DNA of 64,000 nt. Origin: Streptomyces sp. NBC_00249 (GTDB lineage: Bacteria > Actinomycetota > Actinomycetes > Streptomycetales > Streptomycetaceae). Positions 24,758 to 32,997 of the stretch are shown piece by piece; the stretch's first letter is position 1, and each line of letters starts with the position of its first letter. The position numbers and the translations under genes were made by a program. The notes below the pieces were generated by a model that worked only from the letters and a program-made list of their open reading frames with translations, was not told the DNA's origin and did no database searches. The stretch spans positions 124,001 to 188,000 of the forward strand of contig NZ_JAPEMV010000012.1 in the NCBI RefSeq assembly GCF_026342355.1. Direction: 5' to 3'.

Positions 24758-26164
24758 ATGTCGCACAACACGCTGGCCGAGTTCGTCGGAGCGGCCGCCG
24801 CGAAGGCCGGGGTGCCCGGGGTCGCCGTCGGGGTGTGGGCGGACGGCCGGGAGGTGTTCGCCTGCCACGGGGTGACCAGCGTGGACAACCCGCTGCCCGT
24901 GGACCGGGACACGATGTTCACCCTCGGCTCGGTCACCAAGACCGTCACGGCGACCGCCCTGATGCGGCTGGTCGCCGACGGGCGGGTGGACCTCGACGCG
25001 CCGGTACGCCGCTACGTGCCCGAGCTCGTGCTCCCCGACGAGGGGGCCGCCGCCGGGATCACCGTACTGAACCTGCTCAACCACACCGCCGGGCTGGACT
25101 GGAACCTCGTCGCCGACACCGGCGCCGGCGACGACGCCCTGGCCGCCTTCGTGGCGGGGATGGCCGGACTGCCGATGATCGGGGAGCCCGGCGCCCGGGC
25201 CTCGTACAGCCAGGCCGGCTTCAACCTGGCCGGGCGGATCCTGGAGAACGTCACCGGTCTGACGTACGAGCGGGCCGTCGCCTCGCTCGTCCTCGCACCG
25301 CTCGGGCTCACGAACAGCGTGTTCGGGCCCGCCGAGGCCATCACCCGGCGCTTCTCCGTGGGGCACGACACCGGCAAGGACGGCGTCCTGACCGTGGCCC
25401 GGGAATGGGCGGGCAGCCGCGCGAACAACCCCGGCGGGGGCCTTGCCTCCTCGGTGGCGGACCAGCTGCGCTGGGCCCGCTTCCACCTCGGCGACGGGCG
25501 CGCGGAGGGCGGCGAACGCCTGCTGCCGGCCGGGCTCCTGGAGCGGATGAAGGAGCCGACGGTCCAACTGCGCGGCAGCTCGCTCGGCGACGCCTTCGGC
25601 GTCTGCTGGTTCCTGCGCGACGTGGACGGGGTGCGCACGGTCGGGCACGGCGGTTCCGGCATCGGCCAGTTCGCCGAGCTGCTGACCGTGCCCGAGCGGG
25701 ACTTCGCCGTCGTCGTGATGTCCAACGCCGGGCCCGACAGCGGGCTGCTCCTCAACCGGGCCGTCGTCCGCTGGGCCCTGGAGCACTACCTCGGCGTGGT
25801 GGACGCGGACCCGGAGCCGCTGCCGTACGACCACGGGCGGGCCCTGGAGGCCGCCGGGGACTACGAGGTCGACGCCATGACGGTCACCATCGCCACCGAC
25901 GGCCAGGCGCTGACCCTGGGCGTCGTCATCAAGCCGGAGGTCCGCGCGGCGTCCGGCACCGAGCTGCCGCCGGACCTCGCGCCGGCCCCCCTGGGCCTGC
26001 TGCCCGGGGACGGCGACGAGTACATCGTGACCGGCGGCGGCCTGGCCGGACAGCGCGGGTTCTTCACCCGCGACGCGGCCGGCGCGATCATCGGGGCCGA
26101 CCTCGCGGGGCGGCTCTTCACCCGGGTCCGGGCGGAGCGGGGAACGCCCCTCGACCTCAAGTGA
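24758..26164 (+). CDS. Serine hydrolase, class C beta-lactamase/esterase family
   Basis: 468 aa from the ATG at 24758, behind GAGGGAG. Beta-lactamase-fold motifs: SVTK with nucleophilic Ser (about 57-60), SYSQAG at the YxN position, and GHGGSG as the third motif. The N-terminal 380 residues form the catalytic domain and the rest a small beta-rich tail. There is no signal peptide, so it is probably a cytoplasmic esterase or amidase rather than a secreted lactamase. Its promoter carries the TetR operator pair, linking it to the regulator at 16982. Confidence 0.85.
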   Translation: MSHNTLAEFVGAAAAKAGVPGVAVGVWADGREVFACHGVTSVDNPLPVDRDTMFTLGSVTKTVTATALMRLVADGRVDLDAPVRRYVPELVLPDEGAAAGITVLNLLNHTAGLDWNLVADTGAGDDALAAFVAGMAGLPMIGEPGARASYSQAGFNLAGRILENVTGLTYERAVASLVLAPLGLTNSVFGPAEAITRRFSVGHDTGKDGVLTVAREWAGSRANNPGGGLASSVADQLRWARFHLGDGRAEGGERLLPAGLLERMKEPTVQLRGSSLGDAFGVCWFLRDVDGVRTVGHGGSGIGQFAELLTVPERDFAVVVMSNAGPDSGLLLNRAVVRWALEHYLGVVDADPEPLPYDHGRALEAAGDYEVDAMTVTIATDGQALTLGVVIKPEVRAASGTELPPDLAPAPLGLLPGDGDEYIVTGGGLAGQRGFFTRDAAGAIIGADLAGRLFTRVRAERGTPLDLK

Positions 26165-26247
26165 AGCCGAGCTCCTACGTTCTCCTCAGGGCCGCGGGAA
26201 CGACCGGCGGCGCCCGTCGACCCGGAGGAGGAGCTGCGGCGTCCGGC

Positions 26248-26814
26248 CTAGTGGGAGGGCGTACGAGCGGTCGTGCGGCCGTGCAGGAGCAGCGCGCGGG
26301 ACAGGGCGGTGAGGGCGGCCGTGCAGAGCACGGTGCGCAGGATGTTGGTGGCGACCCAGGTGCCCTTGAAGCGGTCCACGACGGAGAGGTCGGTGAGCTG
26401 CTCCACGGCCCCGCCGGCGGCGAGCTCGTTGTTCAGCGGGATGTTGACGGTGAAGGTGACGACGAGGACGACGAGGTAGGCGGCGGCCGCGGCCGCGGTC
26501 CACAGGGCGGTGGCGCGGCGGCCCCGGCGGAACTCCAGGACGGCGGCGGTGGCGGGGGCGAGCAGGGCGACGAGGAAGGCGCTGCCGAAGAGGGCGTTGC
26601 CGTCGATGGCGGAGTTGAAGGCGCGCATGGCGGTGACGTAGGTGCGGTCGTCGCCGGTGTCGGCGAGGCCGGGCATGACGGAGACGTCGAAGGCGAAGAA
26701 GAGGCCTGCCATCAGGCCCACGAGGACGGTGGAGAGGGTGAGCAGGACGGTGGTCGGTCCGGTGGCGGTGGCGGCGGCCGTGTCGCTGGGTCTGGGGGCC
26801 TGGTTCGGGGTCAT
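26248..26814 (-). CDS. DUF1772/anthrone-oxygenase-like membrane protein
   Basis: 188 aa with four hydrophobic segments and an N-terminal Thr/Ala-rich tail. It shares MAGLFFAFDVSVMPGL, AMRAFNSAIDGNA, FTVNIPLNNEL and WVATNILRTVLCTAAL with the gene at 23973, so the two are paralogues. It is convergent with the serine hydrolase and is separated by 119 bp from the permease gene. No motif shows its role. Confidence 0.78.
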   Translation of the reverse strand: MTPNQAPRPSDTAAATATGPTTVLLTLSTVLVGLMAGLFFAFDVSVMPGLADTGDDRTYVTAMRAFNSAIDGNALFGSAFLVALLAPATAAVLEFRRGRRATALWTAAAAAAYLVVLVVTFTVNIPLNNELAAGGAVEQLTDLSVVDRFKGTWVATNILRTVLCTAALTALSRALLLHGRTTARTPSH

Positions 26815-26933
26815 GTGACGCGTCCTCGTCTGGTGTCAGGGGTCGGCGCATTCCCCGCCGTGCGGTGCGGGCAGCCGATCCTGGCATCCAACTGGGCCTG
26901 GAGTCACGGGTTTTCGGACGTGGCGCGAATGAA

Positions 26934-28379
26934 TCAGCGGGGCGGACGGGACTGGCCCGGTTCGGGCCACCTGCGGCAGAGCAGGGCGTAGAGGGCCGCG
27001 CTCACGGCGAAGGAGACGGGCAGGCTGAGGTCGAAGCCGCCGGTGGTGCGGGTCAGCGGGCCCGTGTAGAGGGGGTTGTCGACCCACAGGGCCCCCGTGA
27101 CGGCTCCGGCGGTGAAGGCGGCCAGCGCGCGGAGGTTGACCCCGCGGGTGTACCAGTAGAGCCCTCCCCCGCCGACGGTGAAGGCCCGCAGGTCCTGGGG
27201 CCGGTAGTCGCCCCGGTGGAGGCGGTGGCCGACCAGGAGGACGGCGGCCCAGGGGGCGACGACGGTCAGCAGCAGCGTCACGAAGGCGCCCATGGAGTCC
27301 ATGGCGTCGTAGACCACCGCGCCCAGGTACAGCACGACGAGGGCCAGGGCGGCGACCGCGGCGGTGACGGCGGAGCGCGAGGCGCGCCAGAAGACGGAGT
27401 TCGCCGACAGGCCGGCCGCGTACAGGCACAGGGCTCCCTGCGGGACGGTGCCGGCGAAGCCGAAGAGGACCACGACGACGGCGAACCAGCCGGGCACCGC
27501 GTCGGTGAGTCCTTGCAGCCAGGGGGCCTGCGGGCCGGCGAGCAGGGTGCTGACGTAGGCGCCCGTGCCCAGGGCGGCGACGCTGCTGAGGAACATCGCC
27601 GTGCCCGAGTACCAGACCAGCTTCCGCGGCGGGGTCGCGGAGGGCATGTAGCGGGTGTAGTCGCCCTGGAAGGCGGCGTACGAGAGGGGGACCGTCGCGG
27701 AGGCGGTCGCCGCGAGCAGCCAGGTCTGGAGCGGGCTGCCGAGGGCGAGGTCGCCGCCCGCGTACCCGGCGTCGAAGCGGGGCCACAGGACGAGGACCGT
27801 GCCGGCCAGCACCACGGCGCCGAGGACCGCGGTGACGCGGTAGGTGCGGACCAGGACGGTGTGCCCGCGCACCGCGACGAGGGCCACCACGGCGGCGGTG
27901 ACGGCCATGGCCGCGGTGAGCGCGCCGGGGCCCTGGGGGGTGCCCAGCAGCCGGTGGGCGGCGACCATGACGGCGCTGCCGCCGGTCCACACCGCGATGG
28001 AGAAGAAGCCGAGCGCGGTGACGATCGTGATGAGGTTGCCGACGACCCGCCCGCGCACCCCGAAGTGGGCGCCGGACGACATGGGGTCGTTGGTTCCGGT
28101 GCGGGCGCCGAAGCGGGCGAGGGGGGCCAGCAGGACGGTGCCGACGGCGACCCCGGCCAGGATGGCGCCGACCGAGGCCCACCAGCCCAGGCCGAAGACG
28201 ACGGGCAGGGCGCCCAGGACCACGGTGCCGAAGGAGAACTGGGCCGAGGGCCAGATCCATCCGAAGTCCGCGGGCCGGGAGGTGCGCTCGGCCTCGGGGA
28301 CCGGTTCGATGCCGTCGACGGCGGGGTGCGGCGGGCGGTGCGGGGCGTCGGCCGCCGCGCCCTTGTGGAGGAGGCTCAT
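26934..28379 (-). CDS. NCS1-type purine/cytosine permease-like transporter
   Basis: 481 aa from the ATG at 28379 with about 12 hydrophobic segments. NCS1-family marks are GTNDPMSSGAHFGVRGR near the start and SYAAFQGDYTRYMP in the middle. These carriers move nucleobases, allantoin, hydantoins and similar small heterocycles. It is the last gene of the azomycin-type operon and overlaps the Rieske gene (ATGA). A 2-aminoimidazole or nitroimidazole cargo is a reasonable guess, not shown. Confidence 0.87.
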   Translation of the reverse strand: MSLLHKGAAADAPHRPPHPAVDGIEPVPEAERTSRPADFGWIWPSAQFSFGTVVLGALPVVFGLGWWASVGAILAGVAVGTVLLAPLARFGARTGTNDPMSSGAHFGVRGRVVGNLITIVTALGFFSIAVWTGGSAVMVAAHRLLGTPQGPGALTAAMAVTAAVVALVAVRGHTVLVRTYRVTAVLGAVVLAGTVLVLWPRFDAGYAGGDLALGSPLQTWLLAATASATVPLSYAAFQGDYTRYMPSATPPRKLVWYSGTAMFLSSVAALGTGAYVSTLLAGPQAPWLQGLTDAVPGWFAVVVVLFGFAGTVPQGALCLYAAGLSANSVFWRASRSAVTAAVAALALVVLYLGAVVYDAMDSMGAFVTLLLTVVAPWAAVLLVGHRLHRGDYRPQDLRAFTVGGGGLYWYTRGVNLRALAAFTAGAVTGALWVDNPLYTGPLTRTTGGFDLSLPVSFAVSAALYALLCRRWPEPGQSRPPR

Positions 28380-28648
28380 ACCCCGGCCTCGTCGTCGTCC
28401 GCGTGCGGGAGGGCGTCGACGATGCGCAGGGAGCCGCAGGCCGGGCCGGAGGTGCGTTCCCCGCTGGTCAGGTCGAACGTGGCCTGGTGCAGCGGGCACC
28501 TGACGCGCAGCCGGCCCCCGTCGAGGTGGGCGAACTTCAGCTTGCCCTGCCGGTGCGGGCACCGGGCGGCGGCCAGGACCTTGCGGCCGGCGAGCTCGAT
28601 GAGCACGAGGTCCTCGCTGACCTCCCGGATCGATCCGTCGGAGGCCAT
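28376..28648 (-). CDS. Rieske-type [2Fe-2S] ferredoxin
   Basis: 90 aa from the ATG at 28648. The cluster ligands are Cys30/His32 (CPH) and Cys51/His54 (CPLH), the Rieske CxH...CxxH arrangement. Short and soluble, like the small Rieske ferredoxins that feed electrons to oxygenases. It is coupled to the diiron oxygenase gene before it (TGATG overlap), so I infer it reduces that enzyme. It occupies the position after RohS in the pathway order. Confidence 0.88.
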   Translation of the reverse strand: MASDGSIREVSEDLVLIELAGRKVLAAARCPHRQGKLKFAHLDGGRLRVRCPLHQATFDLTSGERTSGPACGSLRIVDALPHADDDEAGV

Positions 28649-29490
28649 CAGGTCACTCTCCGGGCCCGGGTGATGGCCGACTCGGTGGCGGTGCCCACGA
28701 TGTCGCTGGCCAGCCGGACGCCGGCCCAGATCTTCGCCAGGTCGGGCTCCTCCAGCGACCGGATCGCGGTCTTCATGTGGGTGCTGTGGTAGGCGTCGAT
28801 GTAGAGGTGCTCGGTGTAGTAGGCGTCCTTGCTGATGCCGAGGCGCTTGGCGGCGCGGGCGAAGCTCTGGAACCCGTACAGGACGCTGGACTCGAAGTAG
28901 GCGTAGGCGCCCAGGAAGTACTGGGGCGAGGGGGCGCGGCTGGCCAGCCAGTGGAACATGTTGACGTAGGCGTAGATCTCGGGCGGGGTGGCGTCGAGGT
29001 AGGAGTCCGGGTCGGTGCTCATGCCCAGCTCGTCGAGGAGGTCGCGGTAGAGCTGGGAGTGGGACTTCTCGTCGTTGCCGCAGCCCAGTTCGTCGATCAG
29101 GACGCGGAAGACGGCCATGCCGGAGCGGTAGGGCAGGCGGGGCACGACCGGCAGGAGCGATTCGGACTCGGTCAGCCCGTCGAGGGCGAACTCCGCCACC
29201 AGGGACCTGAACTGGGCGGGGCCGGCCTCGTTCGCCAGGAAGCGGTGGTTGTCGGAGAGCTCCGCCTCCTCGGCGGCCAGGAAGTCCTTCAGCGCGTCCA
29301 GGAGCTCGTGGGCGGAGGCGAAGGCGGGGGCGGAGGCCTCGTGGTCGCGGGCGAGGGGGACGATCCACCGCTCCTCGTGGCCGACCATGGCCGCGTAGCG
29401 TCCGACGTCGGGAACCTGCTGGTAGAGGCCGTACAGCTCCTTGTGGGAGGTGGCCCGGTGCAGCCGGGCGGCGACCACGGCCGGGTTCAT
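28648..29490 (-). CDS. rohS: RohS-like haem-oxygenase-like diiron N-oxygenase (2-aminoimidazole to azomycin)
   Basis: 280-aa all-helical protein of the HDO superfamily. Ligand pattern: Glu141-x-x-His144, Glu200 (AYAYFES) and His228-x3-Asp232-x2-His235 (HLYIDAYH), matching UndA/SznF-type diiron sites. In the azomycin pathway described for Streptomyces cattleya the RohS enzyme oxidises the amino group of 2-aminoimidazole to the nitro group. The assignment rests on family plus the surrounding RohP, RohQ and RohR homologues. Overlaps at both ends (ATGA with rohR, TGATG with the ferredoxin gene). Confidence 0.85.
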   Translation of the reverse strand: MNPAVVAARLHRATSHKELYGLYQQVPDVGRYAAMVGHEERWIVPLARDHEASAPAFASAHELLDALKDFLAAEEAELSDNHRFLANEAGPAQFRSLVAEFALDGLTESESLLPVVPRLPYRSGMAVFRVLIDELGCGNDEKSHSQLYRDLLDELGMSTDPDSYLDATPPEIYAYVNMFHWLASRAPSPQYFLGAYAYFESSVLYGFQSFARAAKRLGISKDAYYTEHLYIDAYHSTHMKTAIRSLEEPDLAKIWAGVRLASDIVGTATESAITRARRVT

Positions 29491-30302
29491 CGCAGGGCCT
29501 CGTGGACCTCGGGGGTGGAGATGATGCCGCGGTGGTGGAGTTCCTTCTTCACCCAGCGGTACCAGTCGTCCTTGAACACCCCGTATTTCTCGCAGGTCGC
29601 GTCGACCTCGGCCTGGCGTTCGCGGGTGGGGTCGACGAGGATCGCGTTGCACAGGGCGGGTTCGAGGTTGGCGAGGGGGCCGATGAAGCCGTCGATGCCG
29701 GTGGCGGCGGAGATGAGGTTCTCCCAGCCCTCGAAGACGGGTACGCCGGTCGCCGCCTCGGCGGTCTTGCGGGTGAAGGCCGCGTCGCCGCTGGACTCCT
29801 TGATGCCGACGATGCCGGGTATCCGGCACAGGGTCAGCAGGGTGTCGTACTCGATGCGGTTGCCCGAGAGGGCTTCCTCGTTGTAGAGGAAGATCGGGAC
29901 GTCGGTGGCGGCGCGCAGCGCGCGGTAGTGCTCGACGATGCCGTCCTGGGTGACGTCGTCGCCGAAGGGGGTGGTGACCACCACCGCGTCGACGCCGAGT
30001 TCGGCGGCGCGCAGCGCGCGGGCGACGACCTGTGCGGTCTCGGGGAGCTGGATCCCGGCGAGGACGGGCAGGCCGCCGCTGTGGCGGACGGTGTGGGTGA
30101 CGACGTCCGTCCACTGGCGTTCGTCGAGTTTCCAGCCCTCGCCGGAGGTCAGGGCCGGCATCAGGGCGGTGACCTCGCCGCGGACGTGCTCGATGAGGCG
30201 GCTGACGCTTGCCCCGTCGACGCTCTGGTCCTCGTTGAGGGGGGTGATCAGGGGGACGATGGTGCCGGAGTACCTGGGGTGCGTGGAATGCGTGGAAGAC
30301 AT
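29487..30302 (-). CDS. rohR: RohR-like DapA-family retro-aldolase
   Basis: 271 aa from the ATG at 30302. DHDPS/NAL-type TIM barrel: Tyr140 in FLYNEEAL and Schiff-base Lys168 in GIVGIKESSGD. In the azomycin pathway RohR cleaves 4-hydroxy-2-ketoarginine into guanidinoacetaldehyde and pyruvate. There is no complete lysine-biosynthesis set nearby, and the gene is embedded between the RohQ- and RohS-like genes, which supports the specialised role. It overlaps rohS by 4 bp. Confidence 0.85.
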   Translation of the reverse strand: MSSTHSTHPRYSGTIVPLITPLNEDQSVDGASVSRLIEHVRGEVTALMPALTSGEGWKLDERQWTDVVTHTVRHSGGLPVLAGIQLPETAQVVARALRAAELGVDAVVVTTPFGDDVTQDGIVEHYRALRAATDVPIFLYNEEALSGNRIEYDTLLTLCRIPGIVGIKESSGDAAFTRKTAEAATGVPVFEGWENLISAATGIDGFIGPLANLEPALCNAILVDPTRERQAEVDATCEKYGVFKDDWYRWVKKELHHRGIISTPEVHEALR

Positions 30303-30313
30303 GGCCGGACTCC

Positions 30314-30817
30314 TCACAGCGTGTGGGACGCGACGGTCAGGACCAGGGAGTCCTGGTAGAGCTGTTCGAGACTGCCGGGGAAGAGGTCCTCGGCGTCGGC
30401 GGCCGGGACGGTGGCGACGGGGAGGTCGGCGCGGCCGGTCAGGCGGGGGCTCGCCGTGTACAGCACCCCGGAGTGGGAGAGGACCTGGCCGAGCAGGAGG
30501 CGTTCGTGGCTGGGCAGGCCGGCCAGTTCGGGGGTGGTGAAGGCGCGGCGGGTGTCTTCCTCGGTGTAGCCGACCCGGGCGATGGTCATGTCGGTGTGCA
30601 GGGTGTCCATGAACGGGTAGTAGGCGTCCTGGACCTCCCTGCCGTAGCCCCACACGAGGTCGTCGCAGCGGCCCACCTGTTCCCAGCTCATGGTGACGCG
30701 GCCGTTGATCCGGCTGGTGAAGAACTGCTTGCACGCCCGCCGGACGGCCTGGTCCGAACTGTGCATGCCCATGAAGACGGTGGCGTCCATGAAGACGCGC
30801 GACGGGTCAGCGGGCAT
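30314..30817 (-). CDS. rohQ: RohQ-like small protein (proposed cyclisation to 2-aminoimidazole)
   Basis: 167 aa with no named domain that I can place. The N-terminal RVFMDATVFMGMHSS and a later acidic set (SWEQVGRCDD, RADLP) are reminiscent of PIN-like folds, but this is weak. It starts 11 bp inside the end of the aminotransferase-like gene and lies 11 bp before rohR, so it is certainly part of the operon. By gene order it matches RohQ, which helps convert guanidinoacetaldehyde to 2-aminoimidazole. The function here is inferred from position. Confidence 0.72.
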   Translation of the reverse strand: MPADPSRVFMDATVFMGMHSSDQAVRRACKQFFTSRINGRVTMSWEQVGRCDDLVWGYGREVQDAYYPFMDTLHTDMTIARVGYTEEDTRRAFTTPELAGLPSHERLLLGQVLSHSGVLYTASPRLTGRADLPVATVPAADAEDLFPGSLEQLYQDSLVLTVASHTL

Positions 30818-32006
30818 AGCGCTCGAGCACCTTCCGCATGCGGTCCATGGCCCCGGCGAAGACCTCGGGGTTGCGGGCCAGTGCCAGGCGGACGTACCGC
30901 TCGCCGCGGGCGGGGGTGTCCCAGTAGAAGAAGGTGCCGGGCAGGACGTAGACCTCCTCGTCGAAGAGGGCGGCCTGGAGGGCGGTGGCGGTGAGGTTCT
31001 CGTCGAGGATCTCGAACCAGGCCACGGAGGTGTGCACCACCGGCTCCTGGAAGGCGAGGACGGTGCCGGCCATGGCCTCGCGGGCCGCGGCGCCGTTGGT
31101 GGTGATGATCTCGCGGACGGAGGAGAAGTCGTCGGTGATGGAGTCCTCGACGTACTGGGTGACCATGTTCAGGACGAACGGCGAGACGTTCAGCAGGACG
31201 CTGGTGTGGAGGTTGTAGACCTCCTCGTGGATGTCCCGGCTGGCGGTGATCATGGCGCACTTGGCGTCCTGGATCGGCCAGGTCTTGCCGGTGTCCTCCA
31301 TCACCATGTAGGTGACGCCCGACTCCTCCAGCAGCTCGTAGATGTCGACCCGGCCGATCTCGGGGTCGCACAGCGCGAAGGAGGCGAAGCAGAAGTCCAT
31401 GACCAGGACCTTGTCGTGGTCGACGCAGTAGCGGACCACCTCGCGGAAGCCCTCCAGCTTCTGCGCGAGCAGGGTGAAGCCGGTGGGGTTGTTGGGGTCG
31501 ACGAGGTAGATCGCGTCGGCCGTGACGTTCTCCACGAGCCGGTCGTAGATCGTGGCCGTCTCGTGCAGCGCCTGTTCGGGCAGGGGGGCTATGGGCACCT
31601 GCATGTTGCGCAGCAGGTCGACGAGGTTGTCGAAGCAGGGTTCGACGAGGGCGACGGACATCTCGCGCTTCTTGAGGTACATGCCGGCGACCATGGTGGC
31701 GACGCTGGCGGAGTACGACAGCAGGGTGCGGCCCATCGCGCGGGCGGTGGGCTGGCGGTGCAGCCGGAAGAAGGCGTCCAGGAACGTGGTCTCGAAGTGG
31801 GCCTGCTGCTTGGTCTCCGACTCGTGCCACAGCTCGGGGAGCCGGGCCACGATCTGGTCCTGGGTGGGGGACTGGCGCTGGTGGGTGTGCGCGTCGGCGA
31901 GGTTGTAGCGGGTCTTCAGCGCCTCGATCTCGTGCTGGGTGAGGTCGACGAACGTGCTGACGTCCGCCTTCGTGGCAGCGCTCGCGGTGGCCGCGTTCTC
32001 CGGCAT
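30807..32006 (-). CDS. rohP: RohP/MppP-like PLP-dependent L-arginine hydroxylase
   Basis: 399 aa from the ATG at 32006, behind GGAGAA. Fold type I aminotransferase homologue with PNNPTG (171-176), VLVMDF (Asp204) and PLP-binding Lys241 in MEDTGKTWP. EALKTRYNLADAHTHQRQSP, LLSYSASVATMV and ALVEPCFDN align well with MppP of enduracididine synthesis, which oxidises arginine with O2 to 4-hydroxy-2-ketoarginine. This is the first step of the azomycin pathway. First gene of the operon. Confidence 0.88.
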   Translation of the reverse strand: MPENAATASAATKADVSTFVDLTQHEIEALKTRYNLADAHTHQRQSPTQDQIVARLPELWHESETKQQAHFETTFLDAFFRLHRQPTARAMGRTLLSYSASVATMVAGMYLKKREMSVALVEPCFDNLVDLLRNMQVPIAPLPEQALHETATIYDRLVENVTADAIYLVDPNNPTGFTLLAQKLEGFREVVRYCVDHDKVLVMDFCFASFALCDPEIGRVDIYELLEESGVTYMVMEDTGKTWPIQDAKCAMITASRDIHEEVYNLHTSVLLNVSPFVLNMVTQYVEDSITDDFSSVREIITTNGAAAREAMAGTVLAFQEPVVHTSVAWFEILDENLTATALQAALFDEEVYVLPGTFFYWDTPARGERYVRLALARNPEVFAGAMDRMRKVLERYAR

Positions 32007-32106
32007 GAGAATTCTCCGTCCATGGGCTGGAAATTGCCTTTCAGAACACTGGAGAAACACTACAGAAATCGCACGGCTACACGGATCACGCACGTGTCAC
32101 GAACTC

Positions 32107-32166
32107 AATAATCACCGTAATGCTTTTACCTCGGAGCAGGGCGGAAAATAATCACCGCAATGTTTT
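32107..32166. promoter_or_regulatory. Direct repeat upstream of the azomycin operon
   Basis: AATAATCACCGTAATGCTTT at 32107-32126 recurs as AATAATCACCGCAATGTTTT at 32147-32166 (18 of 20 identical), 40 bp apart, about four helical turns. The A/T-rich composition stands out from the surroundings. It lies about 100-160 bp before the rohP start and is a good candidate regulator site. Confidence 0.6.
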
Positions 32167-32175
32167 GTGTGGCAC

Positions 32176-32220
32176 AAAAAAAGTGGCCGGTAATCCCGTG
32201 GTGCGGGGATTACCGGCCAC
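32176..32220 (-). terminator. Rho-independent terminator with T-run
   Basis: A 15-bp perfect stem (32183-32197 with 32206-32220, 8-nt loop) is followed on the minus strand by a run of seven T (32176-32182). It terminates the dsbA-like/MBL transcript and insulates the rohP promoter. A T-tailed terminator is unusual in such GC-rich DNA. Confidence 0.88.
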
Positions 32221-32252
32221 CTCTCGGCGGAGCTCGGTCGGTCTGGCTCAAT

Positions 32253-32945
32253 TCACCCGGTGGCGGCCTTCAGAAGGATTTCCTCGTAGATCTTCGGGTC
32301 GTCGAATTCGATCACCGGGAATCCGACGCCGTAGGCGCCTTCCCAGCGGACCTCGATGCCGGGGTTGGGGTGGTCGCTGCCGTCGGGCAGGAAGAGGTGC
32401 GGGCTGCAGTTGACCCGTTCCGTACGGGCGACGGCGGCCTGGTCGGAGAGGGTCCGGCGGGCCCGGCCGTCGTCCAGGGCGCTCGCGAGCGCCGCGACGT
32501 CGACCACCCCGGTCTCCGCGGCGACGTCCAGGATGACCTTGCGGTTGCTCACCGACCGCGACTCCGCCCAGAACGCCCTGCGCAGGCCCAGGTCGAGCTG
32601 TTCGGAGGCGGCGAGGGACTGCTCCTTGACGGCCTGGACCGCTTCGAGCGCCGGCAGCATCGTGGAGGGGTAGAGCCAGTCCTTGGCCTGCCACAGCTGC
32701 CAGCCGGCCGCCGGGGCCAGGCTGGCCATCCGGCCCACCTCGCTGTCGGTGCCGGGGCGGGGGCTGGGCGCGTCGTTGAGCAGTTCCAGGGGGAAGGCCC
32801 GCAGGTCGAAGCTGACCTGGTTCTCCAGCCCGAGGCGGGCGCGGGTGGTGTGCAGGCGGTGGATGCCGATGTGCGCGAAGGAACACCAGATGTCCGAGAA
32901 GACGACGATGACGCCGGGGGGCGGGGTCAGGGATGCATCGTTCAA
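32253..32945 (-). CDS. DsbA/HCCA-isomerase-like thioredoxin-fold protein
   Basis: 230 aa. The start is the TTG at 32945 because GGAG lies 6 nt upstream and no ATG or GTG fits. The thioredoxin-fold opening FSDIWCSFAHIGIHRL keeps only one Cys (CSFA instead of CxxC). The helical insert and the C-terminal GIEVRWEGAYGVGFPVIEFDD follow the DsbA/HCCA isomerase pattern. It lacks a signal peptide, so it acts in the cytoplasm, perhaps as a glutathione- or mycothiol-type transferase. It lies in line with the MBL gene. Confidence 0.78.
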   Translation of the reverse strand: MNDASLTPPPGVIVVFSDIWCSFAHIGIHRLHTTRARLGLENQVSFDLRAFPLELLNDAPSPRPGTDSEVGRMASLAPAAGWQLWQAKDWLYPSTMLPALEAVQAVKEQSLAASEQLDLGLRRAFWAESRSVSNRKVILDVAAETGVVDVAALASALDDGRARRTLSDQAAVARTERVNCSPHLFLPDGSDHPNPGIEVRWEGAYGVGFPVIEFDDPKIYEEILLKAATG

Positions 32946-32997
32946 CGGGGGCTCCGATTCTCGTGGGGCGTGGGGCGGGCGGGGTGCGTACGGCGCC

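Noticed and set aside
24758..26164. Antibiotic-inactivating secreted beta-lactamase
   Set aside because: There is no signal peptide and the second motif is YSQ rather than YxN; a general serine esterase is more likely.
30314..30817. Calling the RohQ-like protein a PIN-domain toxin
   Set aside because: Only the first acidic motif is similar, no antitoxin is adjacent, and the gene is embedded in a biosynthetic operon.
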